Positions 33,501 to 45,500 of a stretch of 64,000 nt of DNA are shown here, piece after piece. Source of the DNA: Congeria kusceri (Eukaryota; Mollusca; Bivalvia; Myida; Dreissenidae); the NCBI GenBank assembly GCA_027627225.1, contig CM051033.1, positions 50,219,516 through 50,283,515 on the forward strand, given 5' to 3'. The position numbers and the translations under genes are program-made. The first letter of the stretch is position 1. Every line of letters starts with the position of its first letter. The notes under the pieces were generated by a model. It ran no database searches. It was not told where the DNA came from and worked only from the letters and a program-made list of their open reading frames with translations.

Positions 33501-35709
33501 CAACATATGTTCTGATAATATCTCGGCCGAGTTCAAAAATGGTTTCGCTCCGTTGAAAAACATGGCCGCAAGGGGGAGGGGCAGTTTTACTTATATGGCT
33601 ATTGAAAAAGCTTGTTTACACTCTAGAAGTCACATTTCAACATGAAACTTGCTCAGAACTTTTGTTCTTTTGATATCTCGGCGGAGTTCGAAAATGGTTC
33701 CGCTCCCTTGAAAAACATGGCCGCCAGGGGGCGGACAGTTTTCCTTCTATGGCTATTGAAAGAGCTTGTGAACATTCTAGTAACATTTTTTGCCAAATCA
33801 ACATGAATCTTGTTCAAAACCTGTGTTCTTTTGATATCTTGGTTGATATAATGGTTACACTCTGCTGATAAACGTGGCCGTCATTGGGCGGGAAAGTTTT
33901 CCGTATATGGGTGTAATGAAAACTTTAAAAGGCATGTGAACACTCTAAAGGCCAAATTTATTACCCAGTCTTCATGAAATTTGCCCTGATGTTTTGTTCC
34001 AATGATATCTCGGCGGAGTTTGAAAATGGCGCATGTGGTCAAAAACTATGTCACTAGGTCAAATAGAAAAAAATGTGAAAACTGTAGTTTTGCTTAATCT
34101 TCTTGAAAATTGCTCAGAATATTTGTTTCAATAATATCTTGGGACAAGTTTGAAACTGGGTCATGTAGGGAAAAAATTGAACGTAAAGCTTTAAAACATT
34201 ATTAAGGCCACATTTAGAGGCCAATCATCAAAAAAACTTTCTCCGAACAGTTTAGTTTTTTAGCGTCTTAGGTAAGCGACCTAGGGCCTTTTGGCCCTCT
34301 TGTTTATAATTATGCCTAAACGGTAAAACACGCACAAAACCATCATCATTTGTAACGAACACGTTAAAGTTCTGTCATAATCTGTAAATTTATCGAAAAA
34401 TACAATTTGAATTAGCTCGCACTTTCTTTGATCCCTGTATTCACTATAAAAAAATACAGCGGCTTTTCATAATGCAAGCACCTGATTCAGGTGTGCGCTT
34501 GCGAGACACGGCCAAACTAAAAAGTCCGTGATTTTCCTAAATATAAACGGCAGTATTTCTAAATTACTCGATGAGTAGGACGATAAAAAACACGAAAACT
34601 CTATAAAATCTTTGCTTTTCAGGTCAATAAAACATACGCGTCTAATTTATGTTTTCTCTAAAATTATAAACAAAATCATGTATTTTTGACAATTTTCTTT
34701 TTTTACGATTGGACCATCTGAAGTTTAGTACCTTTTACCCGTAGGTCTAACGTTATTTGTTACATATAACCAATAATATTTAATTAATTGGATTGTAGTA
34801 TGTACTTCTTCCGACACTTGCACTGCTCTGGATTCCAACTCTGAATGCTCGACGACGGGCACCAACGACAAATGTCGATGCAAGACTGGACACGCAATTG
34901 GGAGCGATGGAAAGTGTACTGCCGATCCCAGTCCCGATTCCGGAAAGTGCATTTCTATTTTTGAAGAGCAGAAAACTTTTCCGAATGTCAATGTTATCCA
35001 TATGCATACTTAATAGTGATGTATGTTATAATGGACAAACCAGTTTAAGAAATGTTCTGTCCATAAAATGCACTTTTATATATGCATGTATTGTATAAAA
35101 TACATGTTTAGCTATGGGTTTTGATTAAGAAACATTGGTCATATAACGGATCAGATTGAAAATATATTATAACGTTAAGTTAGTTCGACAGTTGTAGCCA
35201 ACACCACGGATAAATAAAAACCCAATTACAATAGTGATAGTATGGTAGTAGAGACATTTAGTAGTTTTTATTTCATATACAATTTGCATATTTGACATAT
35301 GCACGAATAGGTTGCCTTTCATTCCGTGTCTTCTCCGCAAAATTAAATCTGATCAAGTATTTGTGTTGACTGCGTGCAATTTATTAATTGTTAATAATTT
35401 TTTTATGAAGTGCCATTGCCATCGATGCATTGCTTATCCTGGAAAATGCCCTCATAATATACAAATACAGTTGTGTAATTTCTCCATTTCAAATTCCGAT
35501 ATATAACCACCAACTACCTTTATAAATTATTATTTATAAGGTTTACATGAAAAGGTATTTTATATATAGTATATGCATGAATATCGCATGTTGTTTTCTT
35601 GTTGCCATTTTCAGTGTTAATATAAAAGTGAGGTCTATTTGCAGACGCTGGTGGTGTTGGTGCCTCCATGGCAATGCTTCTAGTCTGCTTCCTAACGACA
35701 CTATTCTAA
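30494..35709 (+). CDS. gene A: secreted/GPI-anchored cysteine-rich EB-module protein, five coding exons
   Basis: Exons are 30494-30563, 31124-31405, 31614-31748, 34799-34942 and 35645-35709. All junctions are phase 1; the sum is 696 nt, or 231 residues. Order: signal peptide; a CxC-rich module; EB/EGF-like module type I; EB/EGF-like module type II; hydrophobic C-terminus that looks like a GPI signal. No catalytic residues. Expected on the cell surface or secreted, with disulfide-bonded modules. Similar invertebrate proteins with EB modules have no settled function. Paralogue of gene B downstream. The donor after exon 4 is GA instead of GT, so the anchored form may no longer be made; reading through gives 233 residues ending at 35013 without the anchor. 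Confidence 0.75.
31124..31405 (+). CDS. gene A exon 2, CxC-rich module
   Basis: 282-nt phase 1-1 exon between TATTTTCAG and GGGGAA/GTACGT. Starts GYNDDCTVGTDTCTAPGTEC, a six-Cys EB-like unit. It passes into CVCDADGHWVGNTDGTACVC, DAANFWQLDTTMCKC and APTYVLDVSIC, three CxC pairs separated by W-containing linkers. The NxxGxTACVCDA unit is clearly repeated, so the exon grew by internal duplication. No gene B counterpart was found between 42509 and 42956. Confidence 0.8.
31614..31748 (+). CDS. gene A exon 3, EB module type I
   Basis: 135-nt phase 1-1 exon between CTTGACAG and AAAG/GTAAAC. Reads VCAVSGSECSTTSDSYC then DADELKCKCPAIATAG and NTCTYK: six cysteines spaced 6, 7, 6, 1 and 10. It is most like gene B exons at 42957, 44751 and 48474, all 135 nt. 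The intron after it is alignable to the one after the 48474 exon. Confidence 0.85.
31749..32226 (+). other. intron with paralogous match to the gene B intron at 48609
   Basis: ATAAATTGG.ATACTTT, CGCAATTGTAC, TTTATTG.TCCA.ATG, TTTGAT.TCCGG.CATCG and TATCCAATAT occur in the same order in the gene B intron. This allows the insertion at 32227 to be read against an empty site. Confidence 0.7.
32227..34305 (+). mobile_element. Helentron/HINE-like element carrying a tandem array (element E3)
   Basis: Starts with a hairpin, AGCTCACCTGAGAACAACGT + GCTCATTATGAGCT. Next comes TTTGTCCGTCGTTCGTCC, then about 13 degenerate units of roughly 140-150 bp containing GAACACTCTAGAAGTCACAT, CTTCATGAAACTTGGTCAGA, GATATCTCGGCCGAGTT and AACTAGGTCACTAGGTCAAA. 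Ends AGGTAAGCG...AGGGCC-TTTT-GGCCCT then CTTGTTT. It sits in the gene A intron; gene B lacks it. Some units carry GGCC[AG]CCAGGGGG-type CTCF-like cores. One unit has a 15-G run at 32553-32567. Confidence 0.85.
34306..34798 (+). other. intron remainder before exon 4
   Basis: AT-rich. It ends with the acceptor GATTGTAG, the same motif that precedes the gene B exon at 49111. Confidence 0.5.
34799..34942 (+). CDS. gene A exon 4, EB module type II, with lost splice donor
   Basis: Reads CTSSDTCTALDSNSECSTTG then TNDKCRCKTGHAIGSDGKC and a Ser/Asp/Pro-rich stalk, ADPSPDS. Six cysteines are spaced 5, 8, 8, 1 and 11. By alignment with the gene B exon at 49111 (same 144 nt) the exon should end at 34942. 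The bases there are GAAAGT instead of GTATGT, so there is no GT donor. A nearby GT at 34947 is out of frame with exon 5. Reading on gives KCISIFEEQKTFPNVNVIHM + HT and a stop at 35011-35013. Confidence 0.8.
35014..35644 (+). other. former intron between gene A exons 4 and 5
   Basis: Early part is alignable to the gene B intron after 49254 (GAAGAGCAGA, GTCAATG.TATCCATA). Ends with the acceptor TCTATTTGCAG. If the donor is dead this becomes 3' UTR. Confidence 0.6.
35645..35709 (+). CDS. gene A exon 5, C-terminal hydrophobic tail (GPI-type signal)
   Basis: Reads (D)AGGVGASMAMLLVCFLTTLF then TAA. Small residues precede about 13 hydrophobic residues that end at the stop with no cytoplasmic tail, the standard shape of a GPI-attachment signal. 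The 65-nt length and design equal the gene B exon at 50224. A short tail anchor is the alternative. Whether it is ever spliced in depends on the donor problem in exon 4. Confidence 0.65.
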
Positions 35710-35899
35710 AATAGCATTGACAGCACTAGATGAACTTGGACAGGGGCCACCTTTACAAGACACTTCATTAAATGAAATACGCCTTTTCCAGCTTTGAACA
35801 TCTATCCCGTGTGAAAAAGAACAGAAAGTCAGATTTCAATGTGTCATTTTTATGCTTTACATATGTAGTTAAATTGTTGTGTGGAAACAGTATCGTTAA

Positions 35900-36214
35900 G
35901 GCGTAACATAAAATGTTTGTTTCAGGTTACATGCCCCAAAAATATGATAGGTTGGAATAGATTTGTTTTGGTAAATAGTCAAATTGAACATTCTAAAACT
36001 GAATAAACATTCAAAACCTATCAATAATATCCTTAAACACTGTTTTGAAGTGAATGTTATCAAAACAAAAACACCTATCTATCCAAAAACATTTAATTAT
36101 TGGAAAAAAATTCAACAACAACAACAACAAATATCCGACAAACTCATTAAAATGTTCAAGGGTCGAGGCATTTTATGGTAGATCGGATAACGTGAAAAAA
36201 AAAAGGTTTACGCC
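35900..36214. mobile_element. short TIR element flanked by TTAA, in the gene A 3' UTR
   Basis: GGCGTAA at the left and TTACGCC at the right are exact inverses, and each is flanked by TTAA (35896-35899 and 36215-36218). TTAA duplication is the piggyBac mark, but the TTAA could instead be part of the inverted repeat. The body (TTCAGGTTACATGCCCCAAA ... GGGTCGAGGCATTTTATGG) matches a second copy at 55132. Confidence 0.7.
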
Positions 36215-36218
36215 TTAA

Positions 36219-37095
36219 CTTAACTACAACTTAATTTATAAGTATCTAACCAAGTTATAACCAAGTTATACTACTTAAGTCATGTTTTTATTTTTTTGTT
36301 GACAGAGAAAAAATGGCCCCTAACAAGTTTATTAAGTTGTGCCAATTTATTTAGGACAGCTATTTCTATGTTTGTGTGTCTTTTTCATAGTCGGATTCAA
36401 TAAGTGAAAAAGTATAAGTGCACCTTTGTATTCCAATCCTTAACTTCCGTTTCAAGATATATGAAATGTGACTTACTTTTGCATCAGAAATCAATACGCA
36501 TCTTCCAAAATAAATACCGAAAATGTTTAAGAGATTATTTAAAACAAATATAACAAATAACAGAAAATTTTATTGAAAGTTTTCGTTAAGTATTACTGTT
36601 ACATTTTTTACAAGTATCATATCTGTGTGGAACGTTACCAGGACTTGTTGAGTACTTGGTGCTGTGTATCATCATCACTCCGTCCGTTGAGGGTGTTGTT
36701 TGTTGTTGTTGCTATTGTCGCTGTTGTGTTTTTATATAAAACAACAAACCATTATTGACCATGTTTTTAAACATTAAACATGTGTGATATCTTATTCCCC
36801 ATGAAAAACAAAACAGAATTACATAGTATTTTATTCGAAATGTTACTAACATGAAAAACGGTCCGTGTGTGATGAAATAAAACCATCGTTTGCTTGTGAA
36901 GTCCGGTGTCCAGACAACACATATTGTTTAATTAAAGAGTTAAAAACATGTATGTTATACAATGATCTAAAACTATGACCTTGCAAACATGGCTTTTATG
37001 ATCACATGAACTGTAAGATGTATATGTCGCTTAATATTGTTCACGAATGTTATTGTGTATTGCGTGTGACGGGCGTGTGATACATAATTTTCAAC
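36219..37095 (+). other. 3' UTR / downstream of gene A, conserved with gene B
   Basis: Blocks such as CATATCTGT.T.GAACGT, TCCGTGTGTGATGAAATAAA, ATCGTTTGCT and TTATGATCACATGAACT recur in order at 50790-51200 downstream of gene B. The duplication thus included the 3' region. Confidence 0.75.
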
Positions 37096-37101
37096 AATAA
37101 A
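37096..37101 (+). terminator. poly-A signal AATAAA, gene A
   Basis: CAACAATAAAACGTTTTTCA + ATCCG is matched by CAGTAATAAAAATATTTTTT + CAATCG at 51281 in gene B. It implies a 3' UTR of roughly 1.4 kb if used. Confidence 0.5.
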
Positions 37102-40100
37102 ACGTTTTTCAATCCGTTTGTTGTTCATTCCAAATATGTAGATTTAGAACATGCAACTTTAAAAAGCGATTAACAATATTGATATCGTAATGATCGGGCT
37201 TTACGAAAAGAAGTACATACGACTGCATTTCAAGTGTTGGTACAAAGAAGTTACTTGAATATAGTGGAGGCAAGTTTTAATATTTGTATATAAAGTATAA
37301 TCAACATTTAAAAAGGACGGGCGCATTTTTAACGTTTATTTTATTTTATTTACATTGATAGCGAGTTGTATTTACTATGCCAACGTTTCTTTTTGTATAT
37401 TTATTTGACATAATTATAATAATACGGCTCAAAACTCTGTTTGTTAATTATTGTACTTTTTTGTGTGTATTTATTTTAGATTCAACGGTTGTGTCCGTAA
37501 AGCATTTGTTTTTCAGTCTCGTGATATTAACCACTTACAACAAACAAACACTAATAGCATTCTTTAGAAAAAAAATCCCAACTCGCAACTAGCATTAATT
37601 TTTTTTGTTCTGTGTACAACATGAATTTTTGACCAAAGTACATGATGTCAATAAATAGCCTTTGAATTTTCTATTCGGAACAAACACATTAAACAGAAAG
37701 TGACTACTACCAAATAACCTTCAAAATGCTGGCTTTGTTCATGGTAAACTTCTAATAATCTAATAATGTATCCAGTGTGTTCACTTGTTTAATCGATTCA
37801 ATTCGAAGGTTCCACGACGGTACATCTTATGATAAATTAGCTTCGTACATTATTCAACACTGTTATCCGTGATATAGTAAGATTATTTAAATACTCGTGT
37901 TTTCATAATAATAATATATTTGTATTTATCACATGCTGTAGCTTGTTTTTCGTGAAATATAGCCAATACGAAAATGTTTATCTTACACATTTGTAAGATA
38001 ACATTTCAAGCGTTTTCATTGGCTACATATTCTTTGACTGACCAATCGCATGACGTTACTTTGGTAAAACGACGTCGTCAACATGAAATGACGTCACATT
38101 AGTACAACAAAATTCCTGACTCGTTTAATAAAATAATGTATGAACTGACAACTCGTGTCAGATCCTATATATGAGTTGCATTAGTCAATAATATTTGCTA
38201 GGTGCCAGCTATATACCTTTATTACTTTTTGTGTCCAGATGGAAGAATTGAGGTATAATAACGGGTGAAAGTGTTAATTATTGTTTTCTGTTAAAAGATA
38301 TCAGGTTGAGCGATTATTCACGAAAACAGGATTTACTCTACGAACATGATGAATCGGCCATCATGATCTCTTTAAAACATGTTTATGTAATGCTAGCATA
38401 ATTATACATTTACATTTAGTGTTTTATTTGGGTATGATGGTGAAACCCAGCAGCTTTAAACACCATGTTCCTGTCAGTGTCTTTGAATGCCACTTGCCAC
38501 CGGCAATTGATTGATAGAGATTGAATCTGGATTGTATTTAATGGCAATATTGGGCTTACATTAAGCTTAAACCTTTCTTAGGAATAATTTATCTCAACAT
38601 TTATTGGCATGAGATATCGGGGTATATGCATGCAGATTGTCACAGTATTAAATCAAAACCTTCTGCGAGGACGGTATCATTTGCATTTTAATCGTACATA
38701 ATCCAAGAAACGAGTTTAGGCTTATTTCTTGTATATGTAATCCTTCTGATTATCGTTTGTTTATTGATTTCATTTCTATAAGGATATGTACTCTGTCACA
38801 ACAATGTACATGTATTTATATTAATATGAAAGCATATATTGAACATTTTAATTTACGAAATCCGAACCATGGTACGTAGAATAATTAAATACAAACATGT
38901 TGACGGATCTAGAATCCGAAAAAAATGCTGGCTCAACTGGACACTAAACCATGTCAACTCCATGTCACAGCTCTCAAGCTCTACCACAGTGCAACATATT
39001 CTTACATTACCGTCAGAGTAATCAAGTGACTTCGACGAAAATAATAAACAAAGACCGCCAGTCGAATTTTATATATGCAATTACTTTTGTCGATATCCGT
39101 ATAATTTATAAGTATTTAATCTTATTATTAGACCATTTTGTACTAACCTTTATACAAATAAATTTATTATTTATGCTCAGAGGACGTTACCACAAATGTC
39201 AATCATATTAAATGTACGTGACACATTATCCAATCATTGTTTTGAAATCACGCTCTTCTCTGATGACCACGCTTACATAAAGGAACACGTGCTAATGTGT
39301 GTAATGTGTTTTGTAGAAGCAAAGAAAAGAAATTAATTATATCATTAAATCTTGTGAGAAACTAAATCAACGGTTTTAAATGGCAAATAAACTGAAAAGG
39401 ACTAATATTAATCCTGGTTATTGTTAACATTTACTACTTTATACAAATACAAGTTAATCCGTTATTATTTGTTATACAATTCATTTAGATGGATACATTT
39501 ACCATTTCCCAACAACCTTAAGGATCTGACATTCTTAAGATTTGTCGTTTTAAATTTATATAAATTGACCTATACACTATTGTTTTCGGTTGCCCTGAAT
39601 GTATAATTTATTTTATTAGGCACTCGTGATTCAGGCAATGATTGTTATTTATGGTTACAAATTTTTCAATGTCTCATTCTTACATCTTGCAATACGAGTA
39701 CGTGCCTCTTTATAAATGTTCACAGACCTTTATTTATACCCTTCTGTGTCAAACAATTCACTCCATGTGTCCTTTGTCTCCAGTGCAAGTTTGGTTTGCA
39801 ATAAATTGATTGGTGGGTACGTGGTTTATCTTGCAGTTGCACCTACTATATATATAAATAAACCAACAACTATTATTCGTTACATCGAGCGGTTGTTGCG
39901 CAATATAAGGTACGTTTTAGTATAGTATAATACAGGACCACATATTTCTGTTTTTCTGTACACTTTTGACATGTATGCTCTAGAAATACGGCAGATACTT
40001 TTATTATGGAGCCGCTAAATTTACAAGTAATCAAAATAATTAATATTTATTAAAACATATATTTTTTCATATTTAAATCAAATACATGATTCATTTCATT

Positions 40101-40619
40101 AATCATTTAAATGCGTCGTTTTGAAAGATAATGAATTTGCGGTTAAGATTTTTTCTGCAAACTAGGCTAAGTGCACATGAACATACCTTTTTTCAATAAT
40201 ATATGACTAATAAACTTTCAAGTTTGCTGAGAACACTGAAATGAATGAAATCTTGCCCAAGAAACGTTTTTTTTCGGCGTAGCTGTCTAAGATCAGTTTT
40301 GACCTATATTTCTTGCGATATTTATGCAGCGGAAAAATTGAATACCAATATAATTGGGAAAATTTCTTATTTTAAGGAATGCAAACTTAAAACAATGGTT
40401 TTATGTATACCAATAACTGGTGCATACTTTTGAGGATAAAAATTTACATAATTGTTTACATAAGCGGTTAAAATTAAGTTTTAAACATATCTTTGACATA
40501 CACTCTAGAACTGAACATAATTAGGAACAATTTTACTAATTGTATGTCATGACCAGAATGTTATATTCATTCACATAATGAAATAACTATTTTGTTTAGC
40601 CTACATAATCGGCGCGCTC
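37102..40619. other. intergenic between genes A and B, one hairpin
   Basis: AT-rich, no exons recognised. 37972-38028 is a hairpin (AGCCAATACGAAAATGTTTA ... facing ATTGGCT, with inner TATCTTAC/GTAAGATAA). TGACGT-type boxes follow near 38050-38095. Confidence 0.5.
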
Positions 40620-40628
40620 TATAAATAG
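40620..40628 (+). promoter_or_regulatory. TATA-like box upstream of gene B
   Basis: CTCTATAAATAGC in a GC-richer setting (GGCGCGCTC before it, CACGGGCACGACAGTCGG after it). It could start the untranslated first exon that gene B needs, since its ATG follows an acceptor. The link is unproven; it lies about 1.8 kb upstream with a hAT insertion between. Confidence 0.25.
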
Positions 40629-40945
40629 CAATTACAATGCTACAATACACGGGCACGACAGTCGGTCAAAACGTACAATGTTGCCTGTTGCGCAATGAAT
40701 ACATTTAAGGCATGGCCTCAATGATTTATATAACGTGATCAACCGGAATATCTGACAGCGTTTTAATACTTGATTACATATTTTATCATAAAATTATGGC
40801 ATATATTTGATAATTTTTGGAAAGTTAACTTGTTAGTTGCATGTTTTCTTGCATGCGTGTCTTCAATAACAAGTCTAAAAACGTCCGGTGGCAGTTGCAT
40901 AGAATTTGGCCACGTGCTGTGTGTAAAAATTATGTCAATATAAAT

Positions 40946-41916
40946 TAGGAATGGGACCGAATACTCGAATATTGGATAATATTCGAATATAAAAAAACGA
41001 TTACGAATATTCGATTTTCTCATTTATTTAAAGAACAAACTTTCTTTAAAAAATCATGTTTTTTTCCAGTTTGATTGCAAAGTCAACATGAATTCCAGTC
41101 GTATTTCCTGCCTTGCAGGTGGACGGGGGCAGTGTAACGTTTTTACAACACATGCTAAACATGTCCGATTGACGACAATTGATAATTGGCAGGGCGGGGC
41201 ACGTCTGTACTAGGGCCGCGAGTTAACGGTTTGTAGGAGGCGCGAATATGACGCATTGTATCCACAAATAACAAAACTGGGCCATGTTGTGATAACGGTT
41301 TCACAGTTTGCACCAGGCGTACATTGTTGATTATTATCTTTAAGTGACATCTATACGGTTAACTTGTTTACAGTAAATTACAATTACTCTCTAAGTAAGC
41401 CAATCAAAATGAATCCATTATCAGCCAATCAATTTCTTTAACAAAATTAGCATGATCTGTCCAATCTTACAATACGTCACTTGTAAATTATTCTCCATTA
41501 TATCAACACCGTATATTATACAAGAGTCTTTATTATAAAACAATGCCACCATCACGTGCTTGGAAGTACTTTATGCGGTCATTAGACAAAATCCAGGCAA
41601 CGTGTAATCTGCACAGCAGATACATGCTTCGTGGTTCTGAAAAAAACGATTAACAAATTAATTAACAATACATTTAACAATATCTTACATTTCTTTATAT
41701 TTGCCTAACACTCACAAAGTTATATCGCTCATCTACCACTGAAACAAGATAAAACAACTACGTACACGTAGTATACATATTTCGGATAGGTAAATATTCA
41801 GACAGGATGCCGTATATAGTAGTATATAGTAGTATGTACAAAACGAATATTCAAATATATTCGAATACATAAAACGAATATTCGAATATTGATTTCAGTT
41901 TTCGGTCCCATCCCTA
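40946..41916. mobile_element. non-autonomous hAT-type element with 8-bp target duplication
   Basis: Left end TAGGAATGGGACCGAA and reverse of right end TAGGGATGGGACCGAA form a 16-bp inverted repeat with one mismatch. The element is flanked by perfect ATATAAAT at 40938-40945 and 41917-41924. The 8-bp duplication and TAGGG ends are marks of the hAT superfamily. Near both ends lie palindromic TTCGAATATTCGAA tracts. The 971-bp body has no transposase. It separates the TATA-like box from gene B. Confidence 0.9.
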
Positions 41917-41924
41917 ATATAAAT

Positions 41925-42438
41925 AAACGAAACTGTAATGGTGACCGAATCAACCAAAAAGAAGGCTAATTCAATCTGCTCAAAGAAACGACATTGGAAT
42001 CAATTTGGACCCTTTAGCCATTAGGCCAAAGAGGGTTAAATTAGTATCATATTATGTTTTAAAATACGTGTAAACGATGCGTGTATACGGTGTAAAAAGC
42101 GACATTCGGTGCGTAAATAGAGTTCGAAGTTGTTTACATGTAGATAAAAAGTTCGATTTTCGGAACAGACATTAAATAAATGGATGCATTCGACGATGGT
42201 TAAGAATGTAATTAAGACACTGCTTCGATTCTTTCCTCAACATATTGCAGTTAATAGTTTATATTATTAAATAAATATTAATTATAGCACTAACGTTAAT
42301 TATATTACTTACCGCAAACATGTAAAGTTAATATCTTGAGAAATTTAATATACAAAGTGTCGCTTAGCACTTCCAGGAGGTAAACATAATACATGTGTGA
42401 AGTTTACGGAACCGATCCCTCTCTACTTATCTTTTCAG
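41925..42438 (+). other. upstream of gene B coding start
   Basis: AT-rich, ending in the acceptor TATCTTTTCAG. It is intronic if gene B has an untranslated first exon like gene A. Confidence 0.4.
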
Positions 42439-42508
42439 ATGAAAAAACAGGCTATTTGCTCAGCATTGCTAGCATTCTGTTTCTTACAGACAATCAAAGC
42501 ACAAAACG
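42439..42508 (+). CDS. gene B exon 1, signal peptide
   Basis: Reads MKKQAICSALLAFCFLQTIK + AQN, cut probably after IKA. The ATG follows the acceptor CTTTTCAG. 70 nt, phase 1, donor GTAGGG. Matches gene A exon 1 in length and in the CFLQT/CYLQT segment. Confidence 0.8.
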
Positions 42509-45500
42509 GTAGGGTTTTATCCACCTTACACCTATTTTTGTATTCAATCATTGGTGTTGTCTCTAAATATATATACTTATTTCATTTTGACAAAGAACGT
42601 GTACCAAATATGACATTTAACGACACACAATAGCAGAGATGACATAGATAACATAGGAGACCGATCAGTAATTATTTCGGCCGATTTAGGGTGTATCAAA
42701 ACTACGGTATGCCATTATACATAATGCACAAATGATAAATTTTAAAATTGAAAAAATGCAGTGTACGAATTAGGACAAAATATGAATTGCATATAACAGA
42801 CATCAAATAGTACCATGAACAGAAAGCTTCAATCTGTGTGTACCTTTCTTCATTACTCATATTTCAACGTCTTGTCGGTGATAAGTAGTGTTCTGTGGGG
42901 ATTATAGCAGACTTGCGCTAGTGTTGATTTACTAATGTTCGTTTTCTCTATGACAGAAATTGGTAGTACAGTTTGTACTGCCTCGGGATCTGAGTGTTCT
43001 GCACTAACGGACAGCTACTGTGACGCTGCCGCATTGAAATGCAAATGTCCAGCAATAGCAACGGCTGGTAGCAACATTTGTACATTTAACCGTAAGTGCA
43101 GCTATTATGAACCGTACTCAACAACATAGTGAATTTATCTGGCACTGTTAAAAAAGCGCGTCATTAAATTTAAATTATACATGCAAGACCGACACAGTAA
43201 AGGCATACTAGTTTACACCTCGAGCGTATATATAAAACAAAACGAAAAAAATCCAAGTTTGACAAAAATGAAACTTGTTGAAGGTATATGTCCGTTACAA
43301 TTGTTCCAACCAAACCATGCAGAGTATCTCGCAAATTTACTGAATACAAATTTTTATTTAAAAAAATCATATAATATTCCGTGTTCAGAATAATACAATG
43401 ATGTTACTTATATAGTTCAATTGCATGCCCACATGCTTACAAATACTTACACATTTGAGATATAGGATATCCCTATCAATATTTTAAAGTTTTATAACGG
43501 GCAAATATTCAAACTGTTTCCTGAAATATATGAAAGCACTAAATCTCAAGCTCCGTCATGTCGATAGATTCATAATTTGTATTTTACTTCATTTTAGTTG
43601 TCTATACACCATAAAAAATATCATTTTTAAATTATTAATCTTTTTGTAAGTTAATCATGATGAAAAAAGTTCGGTCTTACTTTATGTGCAATGTGTTTTA
43701 AAAGTAGTTAAGTTAATGAATACAGTTATTGGAAGGAATTATGTAATACATCTACAAGTATAATTTTATGATAATACATGTATACAACTACTAAGAATAG
43801 CTCTTTTTACCATGTAACGACTAATTCTCTCTTAAAAGAATGCACATCTCATGCGACTTGCACAGCTGTTGACATCAATCCGAATGTTCTGGAAACACCG
43901 CTAATGACAAATGTCAATGCAAGACTGGTTACACGATTGGAGGCAACGGAAAGTGTGCTGCCGGTTCCGGTATGTTTACGTCTGTTTTAAAAGAGCAGAA
44001 AACATTGCTTGTTTCAGTATCGCTTTTAATAACTACTAAGTATAAATGGTGTTCTCTCTCTTCTGTGATAACCCAGAAGCTGAACCGCGCAATGGGAAAA
44101 CGTTCTTGAGGCCAGTATATGCATTTTGTTACCCGTAAATCTCGACAATATATGTTCCGGATAATTATCTGATATTAAAAGATAAGTAATTTTAAAGTTA
44201 CTTACTATATAATGACTTAAATGGTCTTACCTATCTTTTTCATATTTCAAATTCTGTCAGGGGTTTATGTGTGTTTCCGTGCGGGATGATTTATTCGCTT
44301 TCAACAAAAATTGAACTTCTCATACTATTGTGCAAGTATTGCTTCAAAGTGTCTCACTTACGACACAGCATAAAATGTATATAAACATGACACGGAAAAA
44401 GTAATTTCACAAATCCAGGGTATGGACAGATCTAGGATCAGAACAGGTACAGGGTGCTGCTAAAAAAGGAGCATGGGGAAAGCCAATTCTTTGAACTTAC
44501 GTAATACTTTGCTGAACGGTTTTATCATGAAATTGCTGATGTTTAAGGTTTTTATTAACTGTGGTCTCTTCAGAATGCTTTCCAGAATACACAAAACCAC
44601 AATAAAATGTGCTTGTTACGATCGGAAATCTGTATTTCTTATTACAATTCTGGGTTTCAAATAAAGCAAGGTCGACAATATTATTTAACAAGAGAGAAAC
44701 TGGAGTCTATTAACATTTTTATTTAAGCAAGTTCTTTTCCTCTATGGCAGCCATTAGCAGTACAGTTTGCACTGCCTCGCGATCTGAGTGTTCTGCACTC
44801 ACGGACAGCTACTGTGATGCTGCCGCACTGAAATGTAAATGTCCAGCTATAGCGACGGCGGGTAGCAACATTTGTACATATAACCGTGAGTGAATCTGTT
44901 GTGAACATTACTCGACATCATTAATTAGGGCACGGTTAAAAAGTACATTAATTGTTGTTGGTTGTCTTGATTTTTCACAGAAAACTAAATGATACACGTA
45001 AGACATACATTGTTAAGACGTACCCGTGTACACAAGGGCGTATAAAATAAAATTACAAGTTTCCAAATTGGATCAACAGAAAAGAAATTAACAAGTTTTT
45101 TTTTTCATAAACATTGACATTGCATACTGATTATTTTGCTTGCAGCAATAATCTAATATTTTTAAATTACATGTACTTTTACTTTATGAATTGATATATA
45201 AAAGAAAAAAAGCACATTTGTTTATCTTTTGCAGCATGTACTTCTTCTGGTACTTGCACTGCTCTGGACCCCAACTCCGAATGTTCCACGACGGGTTCCA
45301 ATGACAAATGCCGCTGCAAGTAGACCTACGCTATGGGAAATGAAGGAAAATGCGCATTAAGTAACCAATCATTTGTAATCACGAGCGCTTGCGTAGTATC
45401 GCGTATTGTATTTTACTTCATTTAAATTGCAGACATTCATTTTTAAAATACTGTGTTTTTTGTAAGCTAATCATGCTTCAAATTAACAAGATGCCTTAGA

